A stretch of 64,000 bases of DNA from Litoditis marina. Its lineage: Eukaryota; Nematoda; Chromadorea; Rhabditida; Rhabditidae. The notes under the pieces were generated by a model. It worked only from the letters and a program-made list of their open reading frames with translations. It searched no databases and was not told where the DNA came from. The translations under genes were made by a program, and so were the position numbers. How positions within the stretch are numbered: the first letter of the stretch is position 1; each line of letters begins with the position of its first letter. Shown here one piece after another: positions 1-13,800 of this stretch. The stretch is taken from NCBI GenBank assembly GCA_964036275.1, contig OZ038434.1:37905279-37969278 (forward strand). Reading direction: 5' to 3'.

Positions 1-2460
1 CTGGCCACGGGTTCGATTCCCATTAAAACAATTTTCTGTCCAAAATCTACGCGCTGTGTATTTCTCTCATTTGAAATGGTCTACCCCTATAAACGAAGTT
101 CGAGAAGATGATGAAAAATCAAGTACTACTGCGGATATAACATGGTTGTGACTACAGGTTAAGAATGACGAGTGGAATAGTTGAAACACGGAGTGTGAAA
201 AATGCTATACAATACGATAAGTTTTGAAAAACCTGAACCAACCAGATTTCGGAGTGTCGTATGCGACAAATGTGGGTCCTGGTTTAGTAAGATCCCATTT
301 TGCCCATTGCTCGGTATCCGATCCCTTACACACCTGAAGTTGCTTTTCAATAGAAGCGAGAGGGGTCACAGTAAGGTTGACTTTACATCAAAGTATTGGT
401 CTAAGCAAGAAAGAAGTCGGTTTCATGGGCATGCATACTATACGAATGCCTATTTCATTCTCTTTTCGTTTTAATTACATAGGATTTGAATCGTATATTG
501 AGTGATCAGGGATGTGCATGCTTTGAAACTTCATTTCGGTTGATCACTTGAACTTTCACATGATAGGCATTGTGTGATTTCCTCAGCGTATCAAATGTCA
601 CATCTCGCCGTGAGGGCAGATTGATTCACACATTACCTCTGGAATAGTAACCGGGTAATTGTTTGAGGATCCTGCTACCGAAAAATGTCTGTACTTGCAC
701 CAGGTCTTCTTCCCACTAAAAATCGCCAACACCGGACAACGTAGAAGGTTCACCAAGAGACTAAAAGAATGAATATGATTGTGACACATATAAATTCAAA
801 AGTTCCATTCACAATTTTCAGTATCCTGACTGCATACACCTTTCACCAACCAACAAGTTTTGTCATTGATTTCAAGATGTAGCAACGATTCATTGTTGTC
901 ATGCCTTTCCTATTGCAAGTGCCAACAGTATGGCACTGTTATATTCATAGTACTCTCATTACGTGACCCGGCCATTACAAGTAACCTTTCCATTTACCCT
1001 TCTTTCTAAGTACAGATCTCTAACTAGTTCGCCAAACCTTCTGCTAATTCCCAATAAGGATTATTTATAGTAAATCGATGATGACTAATAGATCTGTTAC
1101 AGGGTTCGCCTCCAGCTGTAAGAGAGGAGACGAGGATTCCCCATGCGACTGAGTCAGGAACGGCGGCTCACATTTTGTTACTTTGTTCATGACTTCATTT
1201 CTCGAATGAATATATATTTTTTCGGTCTTCTGTTCCTATTTACAGTGCGTGTCACGCAATTTTCTAGTTTCAATCTGTTGAGGCCACTCATAACACACGA
1301 AGCGACAACGTTGGTACACAACGTCCAATTAATTTACTTCTTTGAATGCTATATGGTTGTTACCTGGTGCTAACTTCCTGCGTCATTCCACTAATAATTT
1401 GTAACCCTAGCCAAACATTCTGGTCTTTTGGAGAACCAAATCCGACCTGAAAAGGATGAAGTTAACTGAGATTGAAGGATGTTGGAACATGTACACAACT
1501 ATGAGAGATGAAATTACAAACACAGTAGGTCAGTCGTATCGTCCATGTCATCTCGGCTTGGCTATAGCGTGCTAGTATGTTTTATAGTATTGATGAAGTC
1601 GAACTCGAAACTCGACTCGTCTCGATGAAACTCGAAAACTCGATTTTTCGACAAACTCGAAAACTCGGAAATTCTCGAAACTCGAAAACTCTATTACTCG
1701 CCACTTTAGACTCGATTTACAACGCTGATTTTCCACATATCACAAACGGATACCCCAGTACTCTTGTATCTTTTGAGTGACTTTGACTATACCTCGTATT
1801 CGTTGAACGTTTTATCCGCCATTCCCCTACCGGAATCGTGTGACATAAGGGTCCAGCCACCCTTCTCGCCGTCCTGATCTGCAAATTCACTGAATTTACC
1901 AATCATTTTTGCGTTGCCTGTCCCCAAAGACTGCGTTTATTGGTAAAACGAATGAAGTTCTGTTAAAAAGTAAGTTTTCTATCAATACCTTTCAACGTAT
2001 AACTGCTGACTTGCATAGCGCGCGTCATCGGTTTTATCTATTGTTCTCACTGTATATCGTAGCTGACTTAAATGTGGTCTTCTTCTACCCAATCCTAGTC
2101 ATCCATCTGTCAGGTATAGCAGTGGTCTCGTCCGCTGTTCAAATTTCGTATTCCGGAGAATTTATCGTATTAAGGATACGAAAAGTTCCTCAACATATTA
2201 CTGGGTAATCATGGTTGCATAACAAGTATTACGTTTTCAAGACGTGAGAATCAGAATATCTATCAAAATTCCCGAAAAGCAAAAATGTGCCCGCTGCTTC
2301 GAAAAACAGATAGAAAGATTTGTTTTACTTTCCCAAAAAACCATTCGTTTTAAGCAAAGATTCTACTTGCCTGACTCCATTTCGCAGTAAACTTTAATAT
2401 CCGAGAGCGCCGGTCGAGTTCCCATTGCGTATGGCGGGTTGATACTGCGAAGAAAATTTA

Positions 2461-2502
<42 letters not shown>

Positions 2503-5500
2503 TTTTCTTCCTGTCCTTTTTTCTTGTTTTCTCATTCATGACTCTCAATTTTTCTCTGGTATTTTCGTTTTTCTATTCGCCCTTACTTCTCTTTCTTATT
2601 CTCAAAACCCGATTGTCTCGTTAAATCATATTAGTTGAATAAGGGAGGATCAGTTCCAAAAAAATGTAGTCCGTCCGAAGTCAAAAGTAATACAAGTGTT
2701 TACTCTGATCAATCTAGTAATTTTGCCTAGTTCTGGAATGTTTTTATGTAGTTCATGCGTCAATTTTAAATATTCCAAAACTTGGAAACGAGAAAAAAAT
2801 CTGGAATGTGTCAAATCGAAAAGTCAGACTTTTTTGACATATATTCAACATTCGACCGGACTAAAATCATTCCCCTTGACCTTTTTTTATAAAACTCACG
2901 TATAGACTCCGCTGGTCTTTATGTTCCAGTACTTGTACAGATCAGCACAATGTCTTCTTGGGTGGTAGTACTGACAGTCAGAACCGTCGTAAAACTCGTT
3001 GCAGTCGCAATGGTATGAACCTGTACATAAATTTCATTTAACAGTAGGTACATCGGTCTGTCACTAGTATTCTATCAGCTCTAGCCTTTTGGTAGACTGT
3101 GGCTTCTGTTTCCTTGCTTCCAAGTTCTCCAAACTACGTCTTTTTGTTCAAGTACTCATTCAGTTCTCTATCTGGCCCAGTCTTGGTTGGTTGGTAGACA
3201 AAGGATGTCTGTTTCCCCCTTTTCACGATCCCATAACCACGTCTATTCGTTTGGTTCACTCGTCACCAGGATGACGATGTAAAGAGCTCTTCTAGGAAGC
3301 AGGGACCAAGATTAACTCAGAAGAAACTGCTACTACGAATATTTGTGTCGTGTATGATGATCACCGCCTCGTAACAGAGCAAAGTGAATAAACAAACATG
3401 AATGATAAAATGAACATTTGAGTGGCGATTTGGTCAATATGTCTACATGCAACACAGTAACTTATTCTTTGGATGTGTAGTGATTGGAATTTTTTTTGCT
3501 CTATCCGAAGTGTGATGACTTCCGGAAACGTATAATAAAATTGTGTTTTCGTTCTAATGTTTTTTGATGATAGTAAAATTTGAAAAAGCAATTTCTTACC
3601 AACGGTATTTGTGCACGTTCCTTGTTTTTTTTCGACGCTGCACGACTTGGGGTCCCGACATTCGTTGATATCTTTACAGTCGTACCTGAATTTGCAGAAC
3701 TGACTCAAAGGCAAGGCTCGTATTTACGTGAGGCACAACGCACACTCAACAATTTATACGATTTGTGTAGTTTGTTTTCGGTAAAGCAATGCGTTATGTG
3801 TTGCATTTTTCCACTATTTCTTTCGAAGTAACTACTGTCCCACAAACTATTTGGTACAATCATCATTGTCCAGCGCTGTTCAATTGCATGTAATACTATG
3901 TGCGCTTAACAAGGTAACCATACCCTTTTTCTTCTAATTTTTTCCCTCCATTTACCCATTTGGAGTGCCACATACCATATGGAAGTTACGTGTTGGATCG
4001 CGAATGAATCTGTTCTATTCTATTCTATGGCTATTTGGTCAAACTGCTTAGCAGGCGGCGTGTTAAGAGGTCTAAAGTTAACTTGAACGACATCGCTGAT
4101 GTGAATACGTGAACACTCACCCGTCTCCAACAAAACCTGTATTACACAGACAGGCCATGTCACCGGAGGCGTCCGTACCACAGAAGCCATCGGTCGAGCA
4201 TTTGTTTGGCTGAAGACCAAACAGTTATTTCATGTAAAGGCAACAACATTGACAACAAACAACAAGCAGCTCTCTCTGCCCTCCATCAAGACGTCTCTTG
4301 AGAATCACTGGATCAATGTCATTAGAGCATTTGATGATCCACCATGATGACTCCTGTGAAGGCAATTGACCAAGATTGACTCAGAAGAAGCTGCTACTAC
4401 AAAGATCTGTGACATGTACGATGACCACCGCCTAGTATCGAGACCACGTAAAAAATGAATATCTAAATATGTATCATCAATTTTTCTGGTTCCCGGCACT
4501 CAGAAACTCCCATGTTCTTTTCTATACATCTTCCTCTCTATCTCTTTCCTCTATCTTTTTCTCTCTCCTCTGTTTTTTTCAGATGAATCATTGTTTGCCG
4601 TATAGAAAATACAGTCTTCTTAATTTCACAAATTGGTTAACACAGAGTCGACAGAAAACTATAGAATTGTAGCTCAGTTTACTAAGATGAAAGATTGCAC
4701 TGTATAACTGTCGGCAAAGTTATACGACCCTCTTGTTACTGTGGTTCCGTTTGTCGTGCACAGTACGTGTGACCACAGTATAACTCGTCTACATGCAAGA
4801 TTCGAGCTATACTTTACACTCAAGTATTCATATTGCCTCAGAAGTGAACATAAAATCTGAACTTTGATATTTCCATCGCATTGATGGCCCGAACATACTT
4901 AGAGCGGCTGCGGGCATTTACAGGTAGCATGTACGTATAGTGGCGCCTTCTGATTATTAATCGAATTTGCGGATAGCTGCCACATGATCTTCGTCATCTT
5001 CAAAGTTTGCATTAATTTTTGCCCATATTCTTCATGATTTGAACGTTTCGTAATATTTCAAACTATAATACTATTAAGTATACGTCTGAGCTGTCACAAC
5101 CACAACACATCCGCGCCGCAGCCAGACGCAACCAGACGCAAACGTCCTCACATATTTCATTGAAAGTTGTTCTGCAGGCGTCTGCGAGGAAAAGCGTCTG
5201 AACCAGTAGTCAGCCGCAGACGCACGCAGCCGCAGATGCTCTCAGTCACCCAGAGTATGTTTGGGCCTTCGCTCTACGGCGGTTTCCCAGATTATACGAT
5301 CAGGTGTTTGGTCTTGGTTCAAATGAGTATAGTGCGCAGCTCAAAACGCTGATCAAGCCTCTGAAACTGGTTGATTGGAGTGTTTTTATTTTCTTACTAA
5401 TGTCTCAATTTTCAATAGGTCCGTTCTGTTTTAACAAAGTGGTGAAACTTTTTTTTTGCCGAGATGACATTGTTCGTATGCATTTAATGTTGACAATTGA

Positions 5501-8500
5501 TGTGCAATTTGTTTTGAGCGCCAAACTGTTCAACTCATGTTCAACTGAGTTCAAACTTGTTGATTTTCCCTATCACTCATACAGCTCTGTGAGGAAAGAA
5601 ACGGATCAAGCTCTTTTTACTGATTTTTATTCCACACTCGTTCCTATACTGATGGGTTGAATAATTAATTCGTTTGAATGCAGACCACTGGTTTAAAAAA
5701 CCACATGTTTCTGGGTAGCTCTCGTCGTTTAAAAGTTCGGCAAACGAGTAAACCTGCATACTATCATAGTTCATTCCACTGGAAACTTTTTTTTCGTAAG
5801 CTCACCCCGCTGGTAACACTACCATTCTCGCACTGGCTTCTGATTTGGCACTCATAGCTCAGGACGGCTCGGTTGGCTTAAAAGAATCGTACTAGTGAAA
5901 TTAACTCGTGATGTTGAACTCGAAAAGCTGATCACAAGAGTGTTCCACGGCAAAAAAATACTTCATTACTCATTGAACAAAAAAATTCCGGCAAACCAGA
6001 CTGCGAGTCACTTAAAAGTTACAATTTTCCCTCCGTTATGTCTAAATGACTGAAATCGAACAGTCCGAACTCTGTCGTTTTGCTCTACTCTACTCTTCGA
6101 TGAATAGTGCACATTTAATATGTTCACCACTCAAAATACGCTGATAATTCAACTAACCCGGGAACGAGTTTCCATTTTCATCAGTGCAACCACAATCCTG
6201 AATCGGAATACAGGTCAGCTTACTGGTGACAGTGTTATCAACCACATAGCCGTCGTCGCAAGTACAACCCTCGGAACAGGCTGAAATGTTAAGTTTCTCA
6301 CAGCCGTGATAAAAACCAAAATGCATAATTAATTGAATTTTCAACTCGGTGGTTCACGCAGCGTTTGTGGTACTCACTGTAGACACACTTGTTGGTTGCC
6401 TCCAAAATTACCGCGCCATAAGGCGAGGTGAATGTTATAAAGTGCGTATGTTGCCTATTCTCGTTGTGTGTATAGTTCGATTTTGTTGCTTTATAATTAA
6501 AGTTCATAAACTATGGAAAAAGATGAAAACAAAGGTTACAAAATATCCAGAACTCAAACACAATACAACTTGCGTCGATCGCAGAAATCAGGAGCAGTCG
6601 ACTCTGCACAGGTGGCAGGACACGATGATTTGCACGAGGAGTAGTGAGAGTTGAAAGGACAGGTTTGTTCACATTTGATTGACGGTAGCTTACGCCACGA
6701 CCCGAAGTCCGTGTCTAAACACATTTATTGGAGATATTGATCGAGATATAGTTGTAGTTTACTTTGCGTAGCAGACAGTTAATTTTATTGACGGCGGAAT
6801 CAGAGCCAATCTTAACTGCAATTACAAGAGGACCTCATTCATATTTAAATTACTTATTTTGAGTATTTTTTGCTTTGTTTCACTTCTGTGACTCACTAAA
6901 ACTTTTTCCACTGTTACACCAATTATCGGCCTTTATCGCCATATTTCCGAGAAAAACATGCTCGATTTCAGCTAATTCATGTTTTACTATAAAATTAGCA
7001 ACCAACTTGGCAATGTGGACATGCACTCTCTAGCGAAATCTGTCAGAATGTCGCATTTCTTGGACCCGTGACACATGTCAAATCTACATGCTTCGTACAG
7101 GCTCTGAACAAAACAGTGAAGTTATAATATAAGTTATAATAAAAGAGGCTTCGTGCAGAGCATAGAATATGTGATGATCCAACATCAAAGTAGAAGGGCA
7201 TGTTTGACGTGAGACATTCGATGATTCTCTGACGTATGTCTGTTTACTATAAATTATCGAGATTTGAAACAGCGGTACAGAGGCCATCAAACCCAACGTC
7301 AGATGGCAGAGTCACTGTTTGTCATCGAAAACCATTGTGTGAATTGATAATGAGAAATATAGAGAGGAATGGATAAAGAAGTCTCACAAAATCAACACCA
7401 CCATATTTGTACGCTTGTACCAAGCCTGCCAATTTTGGCTCAATTCTGCGCTCGAACCGTTGCGTTCATGAAAAATTATTTGTGCAGTGGTTATCTGCAA
7501 GGTTCATGTCGTTTGTCATCTTAGGTTTCCGATGAAAATATGTTCACCGATAGTTACATATAGGAATTGTGGCATTATTTTTGTCCTGGACAGACGTGTA
7601 AATTTGACCGTATGAGACGTTTGATTATTCGGATTGAAAAATAACACCATGTTCTAGTACACAAAATAATGCGTTATTAATATTTGTTAGTGGTAGAATT
7701 TTATATCTTACAACTTGAAGTTAAACGCACCTCGATAGTATTTTTTTCCATCTCTGCACATGGGGCAAACGGTCCCTCACCAGTCATAGCCTTCAAAATC
7801 GGGTCACACTGCGCACGTTCGCTCTCCTTCTGAAAAATCACGATTTCTAAGATATTTTTTCCAGGAGTTCATTGAAGGAGAGTTAAAAAAAGTTGATGCA
7901 AGTCCCTCAGGGTACTTAAATGTGACGTTGAGCACGCCAAAACAGACTTGAACATGTGGACCGTATGCGAATTAGGTTTTTCAGTTAAAGAAACAACGGT
8001 AAATCAGTTTTTCTATTGCAGTTATATCATATTGGAAACCCTTCCCCCATCAATTGGTACCATGTGTTTTGAGTTCTATTTTGAATACGTTCTATTTTGT
8101 CGAGAGCAGGCAAAACCCGACGTAGCCTGCCTCGCTCCAAAATGGTTCCAGTATCACTCCGTTGCTTTTCGGTCAAACTCCTGAGAATAAAGTGCAACTA
8201 AGATGTGATATGTTCTCAAACTAGTCAAATGAATCCTAATTAAAGTTAAAGTTGATTTACCCCTGTTCTTCAAAGTTCCATGCGGAACTTTGCAGAGGAC
8301 AGTCTCAGAGGGAAACTCTGTAAGGCAGACTGCGTTTAGCCTACCATCCCCATCCGGCCAGGAAGCATTAGAGGAGGCTTCAATTTTCGTAAATAATCTA
8401 CTAGTAGTTTATTGCCCACGAAGGGATGCATCATGCATGCATTGATTTCGTAGTAGAGGATCGGACGTGTGACCCTTCGAGTGGTGGGTGGCGCCTGAAT

Positions 8501-10776
8501 CACTACACCATTCCACCCTGTGCCATCACGATCATTCCAGAAGAAGACGAGTATTTCGTTAGCCACATCTAGTTATAGAAAGCGTCAATCTCTAACTTTG
8601 ACTCTCGAATAACGATGATGACCCAATGGCCAATGAAACACAAATAACAAATATGAACACTTCACACCTCTATCTCGAGTTGTTCCTTCAGGAGAAAGAT
8701 ATCAATGATAAGAACGAAGACGAAGACAGAGAAAGTACGCACGGATGGTGCACATAAGTAATACATCTACCCCGAACCAAATACTGACTTGGAAGTCAAA
8801 TCAATCATCAATTGATGTAACCGAGTATCACAGTGCTATATTATAAAATTTTCGCGGAATTTGGATACGAATTATTGTTCATGGTCCATTGAAATGAAGC
8901 CTAAGGAAAGTTTTCAAAACTTAGAAGTTCCTCTTTAAACTGCAGAGCCCTGGGCAGCTCACTGTGCTTATTGATTGGCTCCCCATTAACAAATTAACGA
9001 TTCTGCAGTGACCACATTGTAAATCGTTTTCACATCGTAATATGCGAAAAAGGCCGGAACATAAAGTGGTTGCATAAGTTTCAAACTTCAACCAGTTACC
9101 CAGATTGACGGTTGAGCAATGCGGTTACGATAAACAAGAAAAGTTCACCGCAATTCTGCAAACCAAAATAACATAGTAGTTATCACATCATGTACGTTTG
9201 ACGTTTGATATCAATCATTGCAGTCCTATCAGTTCTGTACAGATAAATACGCTACTCCTTTGGCGGTTTTTTTTACTTTCTGACCTTCATTCCCGAGTAC
9301 TAGAAAAGGTAGGACCATTTCAGGATTCGAAACTCCTGGCGTTTTTGCTACTCACTTTGTTTCAGAGTAATTAACCAACAGTTGAAATGCTAGTTTCTAA
9401 AGTGCTAGTTTTCTCTTCCTTTTCGTGCAAAAAATCGCGAGTAAAATCGCCAATAAACCATTTTGGTTACAAAAAAACTTACGCAAACATATGAACGGTT
9501 CGTGAGAATTTCGCCATTCATACATGGCTCTTCGTCGTTCCGCAACCTCCTAAAATCTTTCGTGATCCATGTGTCGAGGGCCCTCGCCAACGCAAAGTTC
9601 TTCTTGACAAAGGATTTGGTCACAGGGTAGATCGAACCGTCTCTGAAGTATCGTTAGTGTTTCATTGATGCGCCTTGAAAAAAGCGGAATTCGCTGATTT
9701 AAGTAACCGGTGCGCACGGTGCGCGGCGCGGTATCAATCTGGGTGAGCTGATGATCACGAGCAATACCTCGGAATTTCACGTAGTGTCTCTCTGGTTACA
9801 CAACAGTTCCTCTTCATTTGTGGGTAGGATTTTCTCGCTTCCCCCTCAGGGGTTATGAAATATCTCTCACGCGTTCGTTTTGTTGATGTTCATACAACAC
9901 TTGTGAATGAGTGTTTATGTAAATATTATGAAAACAACAAGGAGAGTTTGAGAATGCATCACTTCATGTTTGCTCCGTGATCATGCCGTTTTGGATGTTC
10001 ATATTCGGTAGGTGAAAAAAGAAACAAAATTAAAACAGCAATTGAGTCCGCAATAGCTGACACAAAAGTAACTCTCGCACAGCGCACCGCGCGATACAGA
10101 TTTTTTTTCAAAAATAACATGCATTGCACATTGAACAGGTACTATTGCTCTAAACGTGAACCTGGTATTGGATAATTCGGTCTTTACGCTTTACGATTTT
10201 TTCTAAAAAAAATTCTTTGAAAGTGAATTGAAATTGAGGAAAAAGTAATTTCAATATGAAAAATGTTCACTATATATGTACCTCATAACTATGTCGTCTT
10301 TGAAATTTCCGTCTATGTTTCCCGCTAGGCCGCAAAGAGTCTTGCCGCGGAACTCCGGTGTATCAGGGACCTGAAACCAGATAAAAACTGACGTTTGTGT
10401 CGACCGTTTCAAGTTTTTCGGTAATTTTGGCAAAAAAAAAATTCCCGTCACCTGGGTAGATGACCGGAAGGTGACCCTAGGAAACAAAAGAAAACAAAAA
10501 AAAATTCTTCGTTCCGACCTCGACCTTGGTGTTAGTTCTAATGGTAACCGCAGTTCAATTTCCGGTTACTTCCCGATTATCGATACAAGTAGCTTGAAAA
10601 AGTCAATTAACCTGAAAACCCGCTGATTGGTGAAATTGGTTCAAATCGACCGTTTCAAGTAAAACCGTTCGCTTATTCCAAAAAAGTAAGTGTTACCCTA
10701 TCAAGATGTTCTTGTTGTTAAATTACGCTCGTTTTCGGTCTCAAGTCGGGAATTTCTGCTTGCATTGAGAACTGCG

Positions 10777-10851
<75 letters not shown>

Positions 10852-13800
10852 TATAGATCACTTCCTTCAACAAAAATATATTATATAGAGATCGCTTTCT
10901 TCAACAGAAAATTAATTCCCACCTCTATGCAAAGATTTGCACCGGTGTTGAGACTGACGATGATGAGCTCATCATTCCTCACAAAGAATTTGCTACCGGC
11001 GAACTCTACGGTAATCTGAAACATTTCTGCTTACATAAATCTTAGCGAATGAGCGGACCACTTCCTGTAGCGGCGTCGACAGGCCACTGAGTAAGTCAGA
11101 GTGACGCAGACTACCTGAAACTGTGTGCGGTCTCATTGACCTTTGAACTTTTTTGATTGTTTAGTTGCAATGTAAAAAAATTGAGATTCTTAACTGATGC
11201 ATTTGAACGGGGACAGAAAGGAAAGTCAATGTAAATCTCCAATGAGACCAACCAAAATCATATACATCATTGAATTCAAACAAATGCATCTGTAGAGCAC
11301 ACGGTGCATTCATTCTAATTCAGCGCGCTACGTTATGTTAATGTACGCCAGGGTACCCTATTTTGAGCGCTGCAGCGATTCTCCAAGGGACCTAATACCA
11401 TGTTAAATACTTTCCAAAAACAATTTTTTGAAAGTCAACTTCCCAAATCCCACCTTCTGTTGTTTCTTGGAGGGCCAGTAGTAGGGTACGCTAATCACGT
11501 TGCCGTTGAAATACACTTTACGTGTGGTTAGGTCTATGTGAACCTGTTGATCGTACATGGTTACTTCTATTTCGTTCACATAAGAAACACTGAAAAATAG
11601 GTTTCATTTTAGTTATCGTCAAGCCAAATGAGAGTTTCGCATCATACCGATGCAGTCCCGGACTAACACTTAGAGCAGAAAAGAGCTCCTCAAGAACCGT
11701 TTGTGTGCCGCACAGTGTCTCAACGTTTCATCAATTTCATGTTCCGTTTGCTTATCTTCTGACTGCAGTGGTTTGGTGACAATGTATCTGAGTCAAAAAA
11801 ACCAAAGGTGACTCATTGTTTGTTCATCACGATAAATGTCATGATTCTTTCATTTAAAGCGACGTGATCAAACCACTAACACAGCAAAGCCGGATGAAAA
11901 CTGTAGAAGCGAACCTACATTGGAAGCGAACCAAATCATAACTCACGGAGCAGTACCATCTTGAATCTTGTTCTTGACAACTACTGTGTAGTTGGAGAAC
12001 CCGTTGGTCAAGTTTCCACATGGCTGCGAAAATACGTATGGACAAGTACCTAAGGCACAATTGAAATAGGACCATACATTAAAATATGTCTTGAACTGTG
12101 GGTTCGAAGTGAAAAGAGACAGTAATTAGATACAAAAAAAACAAAGGTCTTAATATCCTCTCTCACAAATTTTTCCAGAATAATTCCACAAGACTCCTCC
12201 GAACTGGGTATTTAAATTATAATAAAACGATTTTTGTGGAATAGCCGAATTGACGGATATGCGACCAAATCCCAGTTACGCAAGTCACGATCTCGAATTG
12301 GAAAGTAAATAAACGAATCGTGCGCAGCGCGATAAGTTTTGGATCACAGTTATCGCGGGCGTTGAACGATGGTAGATTAGAGTTTTCTCCGTTGTTTTCA
12401 CTGTTTTTTGAAACAGAGAGAGGTAGAGAAGGAAAAGTTCTATACGGTTTTCAAATTTCGAATAAATTCATTGTGTTTGGGCAAATTTGTGATAAATCTT
12501 GTTTCGCCAAAATGGCCTTGTTTATGTTCATATCCGTAAACGTGTGCAGCAAGAAAGCCGGTTCGATTTGGGCGTCATTGTGCCCGGTGATTGTTTACGA
12601 TGAAAATTCTTGTTGGTGGATCAGTTTCTAACTTGTTCTCGGGAATTTCCGCAATGTTCTTGAAAACCCTTTTCATTTTCTAGTAATCAGGAATAGTTTG
12701 ACTGTTTTAATTTTTGAGGGTTCTTCATCGCAAGGGATCTTTGAGGGGATCTTTATATATAAGTGGATTGAAAGGTGCGATTCCCCATTTGCAAGCAGGA
12801 TGATTTTTTGGGAAGTGAGCTTAACATTGGAAAGTGAAATTTTTTTCAGAAACATGGAAAACGAGATCAAATAGTATAAAAAACGATTGTGACACATAGA
12901 CAGATCAGTTTTTTTCCACTCACTTACAATTGTAGATAGTTAAATATTCAAATCTCAAATTGAGATCAAAATCTAATCTAACATTCTTTCAAGTATTTCG
13001 GGTGAGTTGACGAACAAACTGTAACTGAAAGCAATCAAGATCCAACTATATTTTTTGTGGGAACAACAGGAGTGTCTACAACCCCTTCCATACGGAAATA
13101 ATTCTCACGTAACAGAATCATCAACATTAACACCGTAGAACTGTGAAACTTGAGGAGCAAACTTGCACAAGGTGCACACTGCACAACATCAAACCTCAGA
13201 GAAGGCTTTTCGTGTTAGCTATATCGGATTTTCATATCCATTCGAGATTTAGTTTTATTGTAATTTTCATTTTTTAACTCTTATTCTATTTGTCATACGC
13301 GTGAGTGAGAAAAAACTAACCGGTCTCTGTTTCACACTCGTTTTTCCTACTAATTTCTTTAGTGGTTGACCACATTTTTCCGAAACTACCAGTGAATGAT
13401 AACAAAGTATGCTTACCAAACTGAACATAGAGGGTTAGTTCTCTTCAAAACAACCGCAGTGTCGCGCTCTGTGTGTTTTTGTATACAATTTCTTTCCGGT
13501 CATAGATTTGTGCGCGCGATTAAAATGAAATAAATTTGTCACACGGTATAACTGATTCTCGACAATGGGACCTGATATGAACCCACCTTGATAATTGAAT
13601 TGAAGGTTATCGAAAGTGGTGTAATGGGGATCTCCAGCAGCGCAAGATTTCCGAAGCTTGGCGAGACAGCCCTGGCGAGGGCCTTCTACAAAAGTTCAGT
13701 GAAACTTCTGACGAAAACGTGACAAAGAGTAGATGATTGCATCGTCCGCATTTTCCCACTGGTTAGACATTCAAACTTACCAACAACTGCTGTCTAATAT

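Noticed and set aside
1..25. GGTTCGATTCCC at the window start, like a tRNA T arm
   Set aside because: Only the B-box-like part is present and the T stem has a mismatch; the rest lies outside the window.
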